DNA of 8,983 bases from Lachnospiraceae bacterium (GTDB lineage Bacteria > Bacillota > Clostridia > Lachnospirales > Lachnospiraceae): positions 1 to 8,983 of the forward strand of contig JAILNW010000433.1 in NCBI GenBank assembly GCA_024691145.1, read 5' to 3'. A program made the translations under genes and the position numbers. The notes beneath the pieces are model-generated. The model saw only the letters and a program-made list of their open reading frames with translations. It had not been told where the DNA came from and ran no database searches. Shown piece after piece: positions 6,893 through 8,983 of this stretch. The stretch's first letter is position 1. Every line of letters starts with the position of its first letter.

Positions 6893-6918
6893 CACGCAGT
6901 CGCAGAAATTTATGCGTG
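6893..6918 (+). other. Inverted repeat between prfA and the DUF218 gene
   Basis: CACGCA (6893-6898) can pair with TGCGTG (6913-6918). A second CGCA (6901-6904) competes for the same TGCG, forming a near-palindrome CGCAGAAATTTATGCG. No T-tract follows, so it does not look like an intrinsic terminator. It could be an mRNA processing or stability hairpin, or a protein binding site, or chance. Confidence 0.35.
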
Positions 6919-6964
6919 AACAGTAACATCAATATAGAGTTTTTATGCTTTATGGGGGAATATT

Positions 6965-7732
6965 ATGAAGTGGGATAAATTATTATTGATTTTTGCATTA
7001 ATATTTGTTGCATATTATTTTTTAGTTGCAATATATATTCATAATTATACAGGATTTCATGTAATTTGGGCAATGCTTTCTATAATGTTAACAGGGCTGT
7101 ATTTCTTAATGAAACAGCCTGTATGGAACAAACTTACATCAAATAAAGTTGTAAATTTTTCTGTAATTGGCCTGATGGCTGCAGCTTTTATTATATTTAT
7201 TATATTTGAAACCAAGATTATTTATCATGCCAATAAAACTATTGAACATGAAGAAGACATCGAATATATGATAATACTCGGTGCCAGAGTTGAAGGAACA
7301 ACTATAAGCAAGGCTCTTAAAGAGAGGCTTGATGAAGCAGTCATCTATATTAATGAGCATCCTGATTTAAAGATTATAGTATCAGGAGGAAAAGGTACAG
7401 GAGAAGATGTAACTGAAGCTTATGCAATGAAGGAATATCTTGTTAGTAATGGTATAGATGAAGACAGGATAATACAAGAAGATAAATCAACAACTACAAC
7501 AGAAAATATTGAATTCTGTAAGAAGATAACAGGAAAAGATGCACATATTTTAATTGTAAGCAATGGATTTCATATATACAGGGCAAAATGTCTTGCTAAG
7601 GGTTCTGGATATAGTAATGTGTCAGCAACTGGAAGCAAGACACCACCAAGAATCCTTGTGAATGCTTATGTAAGAGAAGCAGTGGCTCTTGTAAAAGAAA
7701 TTATATTTACTGAAAACTTTAATGTAATATAA
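6965..7732 (+). CDS. Membrane-anchored DUF218 (YdcF/SanA/ElyC-like) protein
   Basis: This is a 255-residue protein with three predicted membrane helices (about 4-25, 32-50 and 63-83) followed by a DUF218 domain from residue 99 to the end. Domain motifs visible are ILGARV (104-109), the SGGKG turn (140-144), Glu151-Ala152, the acidic segment EDKSTTTTEN (172-181), and SNGFHIYRA (199-207). DUF218 proteins adopt a Rossmann-like fold. Characterised relatives (SanA, ElyC) affect the cell envelope in E. coli, and YdcF binds S-adenosylmethionine in vitro. An envelope role here is inference. With three helices the domain probably lies outside the membrane, but the topology is not certain. ATG 6965 follows GGGGGA (6954-6959). 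The gap from prfA is 78 bases and holds no convincing promoter or terminator, so it may be expressed from the prmC-prfA unit. Its stop codon lies in the terminator stem. Confidence 0.85.
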   Translation: MKWDKLLLIFALIFVAYYFLVAIYIHNYTGFHVIWAMLSIMLTGLYFLMKQPVWNKLTSNKVVNFSVIGLMAAAFIIFIIFETKIIYHANKTIEHEEDIEYMIILGARVEGTTISKALKERLDEAVIYINEHPDLKIIVSGGKGTGEDVTEAYAMKEYLVSNGIDEDRIIQEDKSTTTTENIEFCKKITGKDAHILIVSNGFHIYRAKCLAKGSGYSNVSATGSKTPPRILVNAYVREAVALVKEIIFTENFNVI

Positions 7733-7770
7733 AGAAAAAAAGCAGTTAAGTAACTGCTTTTTCTTTATAT
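7727..7770. terminator. Bidirectional terminator between the DUF218 gene and aquaporin gene
   Basis: Core stem GCAGTT (7742-7747), loop AAGT, AACTGC (7752-7757) is flanked by A7 on the left (7735-7741) and T5 on the right (7758-7762), so it works on both strands. The flanks continue the symmetry (ATATAAAG on the left, CTTTATAT on the right), giving nearly 19 bp of pairing with a two-base bulge. It serves two convergent genes and includes the DUF218 gene's stop codon (7730-7732). Confidence 0.9.
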
Positions 7771-7790
7771 GATTTCAAGAAACAATGTGA

Positions 7791-8528
7791 TTATTCATCA
7801 TCTTCATCATCATCGTCATCGTCGTCATCATCGTCGTCATCATCATCGTCATCATAGTCATCATCGTCTTCTTCATATTCAACAGAATCTTCTGAAAGAA
7901 ATGAATATGTATAAGCGGCTAAGATAGAACCAATAATAGGAGCAACGATAAATACCCATAACTCCTTCAATGCTTCACCACCAGCAATAAGAGCTGGTCC
8001 TAAACTTCTTGCTGGGTTAACGCTTGTACCAGTTAACTTGATACCAAGAATATGAACAAGTGTTAAAGAAAGTCCGATAACTAAGCCTGCAACTCTTGAA
8101 TACTCTTTCTTAGAAGTTACACCAACAATTGCCATTAAGAAAACAAATGTAAGAATTACTTCAACAACAAAAGCCTGAGCATAAGTTAAATCGTTAATGC
8201 CATTAGTTCCAAAACCATTAGGGTTTTTAGTTCCGAAGATAAATGCAAGGATTCCTGCTCCGGCAATAGCTCCAAGACACTGTGAAACTACATACCATAT
8301 GAAATCATTAAGATCCATCTTCTTTAAAAGGAACATAGCAGTTGAAACTGCTGGATTGATGTGACATCCAGAAATGTTACCGATTGAATAAGCCATAGCT
8401 ACAATAACAAGACCAAATGCGATTGCAATTGCAAGAGTTGTATTGCCAGCGATTGCAGAACCACAGCCAAATACAACTAAAACAAGTGTGCCGATAAATT
8501 CAGCGAAGTACTTTTTGAAATTTTCCAT
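7791..8528 (-). CDS. aqpZ: Aquaporin (MIP family), water-channel type, with poly-Asp C-terminal tail
   Basis: This is a six-helix membrane channel of 245 residues. Both pore motifs are intact: NPA at 58-60 (HINPAVS) and at 171-173 (SVNPARSLGP). By alignment in the head to E. coli AqpZ, the selectivity filter is Tyr47 (Phe in AqpZ), His159, Thr168 and Arg174. The His marks a narrow water-selective filter rather than a glycerol facilitator, where that position is usually small. The gene symbol reflects this resemblance, not a search. The channel ends near residue 211. The last 33 residues are strongly acidic, with 16 consecutive Asp (226-241), which is unusual for the family. The start codon is preceded by AAAGGAAG (complement of 8538-8545). 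It has its own promoter and shares a terminator with the convergent DUF218 gene. Confidence 0.92.
   Translation of the reverse strand: MENFKKYFAEFIGTLVLVVFGCGSAIAGNTTLAIAIAFGLVIVAMAYSIGNISGCHINPAVSTAMFLLKKMDLNDFIWYVVSQCLGAIAGAGILAFIFGTKNPNGFGTNGINDLTYAQAFVVEVILTFVFLMAIVGVTSKKEYSRVAGLVIGLSLTLVHILGIKLTGTSVNPARSLGPALIAGGEALKELWVFIVAPIIGSILAAYTYSFLSEDSVEYEEDDDDYDDDDDDDDDDDDDDDDEDDE
7797..7868 (-). repeat. Trinucleotide GAT/GAC tract encoding the poly-Asp tail
   Basis: On the minus strand this stretch is almost entirely GAT and GAC codons, broken only by one GAA (7803) and one TAT (7854). The run 7806-7853 encodes 16 Asp. The mixed use of GAT and GAC means the DNA is not a pure microsatellite, which suggests the amino acid composition is kept by selection or that the repeat is old. 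Confidence 0.85.
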
Positions 8529-8571
8529 GAAAAATAACTTCCTTTCTTAAAAAAATTGTTCGTACAGTGGA

Positions 8572-8600
8572 ATTATATCAATAAATCACAAAAAAGTAAA
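8572..8600 (-). promoter_or_regulatory. Extended -10 promoter for the aquaporin gene
   Basis: Read on the minus strand, TTTACT (8600-8595) is followed by a 17-base spacer and a perfect TATAAT (8577-8572) with TGA directly before it, giving an extended -10 (TGATATAAT). Transcription should start near 8565, leaving a leader of about 37 nt that includes the ribosome site. Confidence 0.7.
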
Positions 8601-8628
8601 TAAAAAAAACTAAAATCTAGTAAAAAAA

Positions 8629-8656
8629 TTCCATTTATGTTAAAATATATTATAAT
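8629..8656 (+). promoter_or_regulatory. Probable promoter for the aldose epimerase gene
   Basis: A perfect TATAAT at 8651-8656 sits in the divergent intergenic region 24 bases before the start codon. The best -35 is weak, TTCCAT (8629-8634) with a 16-base spacer. The implied leader is short, about 18 nt, nearly all of it ribosome binding site. I saw no clear operator or catabolite-repression site. Confidence 0.5.
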
Positions 8657-8680
8657 GTGTATTACGGAGGAGGAAGTAGT

Positions 8681-8983
8681 ATGGAATTATTTGGATATAC
8701 AGGTGATAATGAGTGTGTATATGAGCATATATTAGAGAATAAGAATGGTATGAGAGTTCATGCCATAGATTATGGATGTGCCATAAAAAACATATTTATT
8801 AAGGATTATAAAGGCATAGAAAGGGATATAGTGCTAGGATTTGATGATATAGACGGATATGAAAAAGACCATTCCTGTCTTGGAGAATGTCTTGGAAGAC
8901 ATGCAGGCAGAATAAGGGAAGGAAAACTTGTAATAGGGGATAAAAAGTATAACCTTAATTGCAATATTTTTGATGATCATCTG
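8681..8983 (+). CDS. galM: Aldose 1-epimerase (mutarotase), 5' part, cut by the window end
   Basis: The first 101 codons are present and open at the window edge. The enzyme interconverts alpha and beta anomers of aldoses such as galactose and glucose, feeding the Leloir pathway. Seen here are the N-terminal beta-sandwich features of the family: NKNGMRVHAIDYGCAIKNI (residues 21-39), DIVLGFDDIDGY (49-60), and LGECLGRHAGRI, where family members have LGxxxGRxANRI. The last residues, IFDDHL, correspond to the start of the NHLHGG segment, so the catalytic His and Glu are beyond the window. The start is secure: GGAGGAGGAAG (8667-8677) lies just upstream. Neighbouring sugar genes would be expected downstream but are not visible. 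Confidence 0.88.
   Translation, partial: MELFGYTGDNECVYEHILENKNGMRVHAIDYGCAIKNIFIKDYKGIERDIVLGFDDIDGYEKDHSCLGECLGRHAGRIREGKLVIGDKKYNLNCNIFDDHL

Noticed and set aside
7797..7868. CRISPR-like or satellite array
   Set aside because: The repetition is a 3-base codon repeat in frame with the aquaporin gene, with no spacers.

Overview
The window is AT-rich, with Gram-positive style purine-rich ribosome binding sites and sigma-A-type promoters. Its core gene order is rho, rpmE, a DUF1385 gene, prmC, prfA. This order, together with a long-insert Rho, fits a low-GC Firmicute of the Clostridia, most likely family Lachnospiraceae. That assignment is inferred from gene order and protein character, not from a database search. 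I see no phage, insertion sequence, CRISPR array, tRNA or rRNA, and nothing that looks recently acquired. It is an ordinary chromosomal housekeeping region with some unusual protein extensions.

Layout. (1) 28-627 encodes a small protein resembling a circularly permuted papain/NlpC-P60 fold, closed by a strong hairpin terminator at 632-670. (2) A good promoter at 689-717 and a leader of about 100 nt precede rho (818-2695), which carries a disordered insert of roughly 180 residues. (3) An extended -10 promoter (2715-2743) and a structured leader precede rpmE (2840-3046, ribosomal protein L31), followed by a terminator at 3065-3097. (4) 3176-4963 is a DUF1385 membrane protein with an acidic Asn/Asp/Tyr-rich C-terminal extension of about 300 residues that holds three TQVID repeats. 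It overlaps prmC (4947-5792), which is followed 17 bases later by prfA (5810-6886). (5) 6965-7732 encodes a membrane-anchored DUF218/YdcF-like protein. A near-palindromic, bidirectional terminator (7727-7770) separates it from a convergent aquaporin gene (7791-8528, minus strand) ending in a poly-aspartate tail. (6) A divergent promoter region follows, then the 5' part of an aldose 1-epimerase gene (8681 to the window end).

How the genes relate. PrmC methylates the glutamine of the GGQ loop of release factor RF1, which the next gene encodes, so prmC-prfA is a functional pair. Rho and L31 serve transcription termination and the ribosome. The DUF1385 gene is translationally overlapped with prmC, but its role is unknown. 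The aquaporin and epimerase form separate divergent units.

No clearly new multi-gene system is present. The most unusual signals are low-complexity extensions on three otherwise conserved proteins (Rho, DUF1385, aquaporin), the triple TQVID repeat in the DUF1385 tail, and a 16-base element shared by the predicted 5' ends of the rho and rpmE transcripts.
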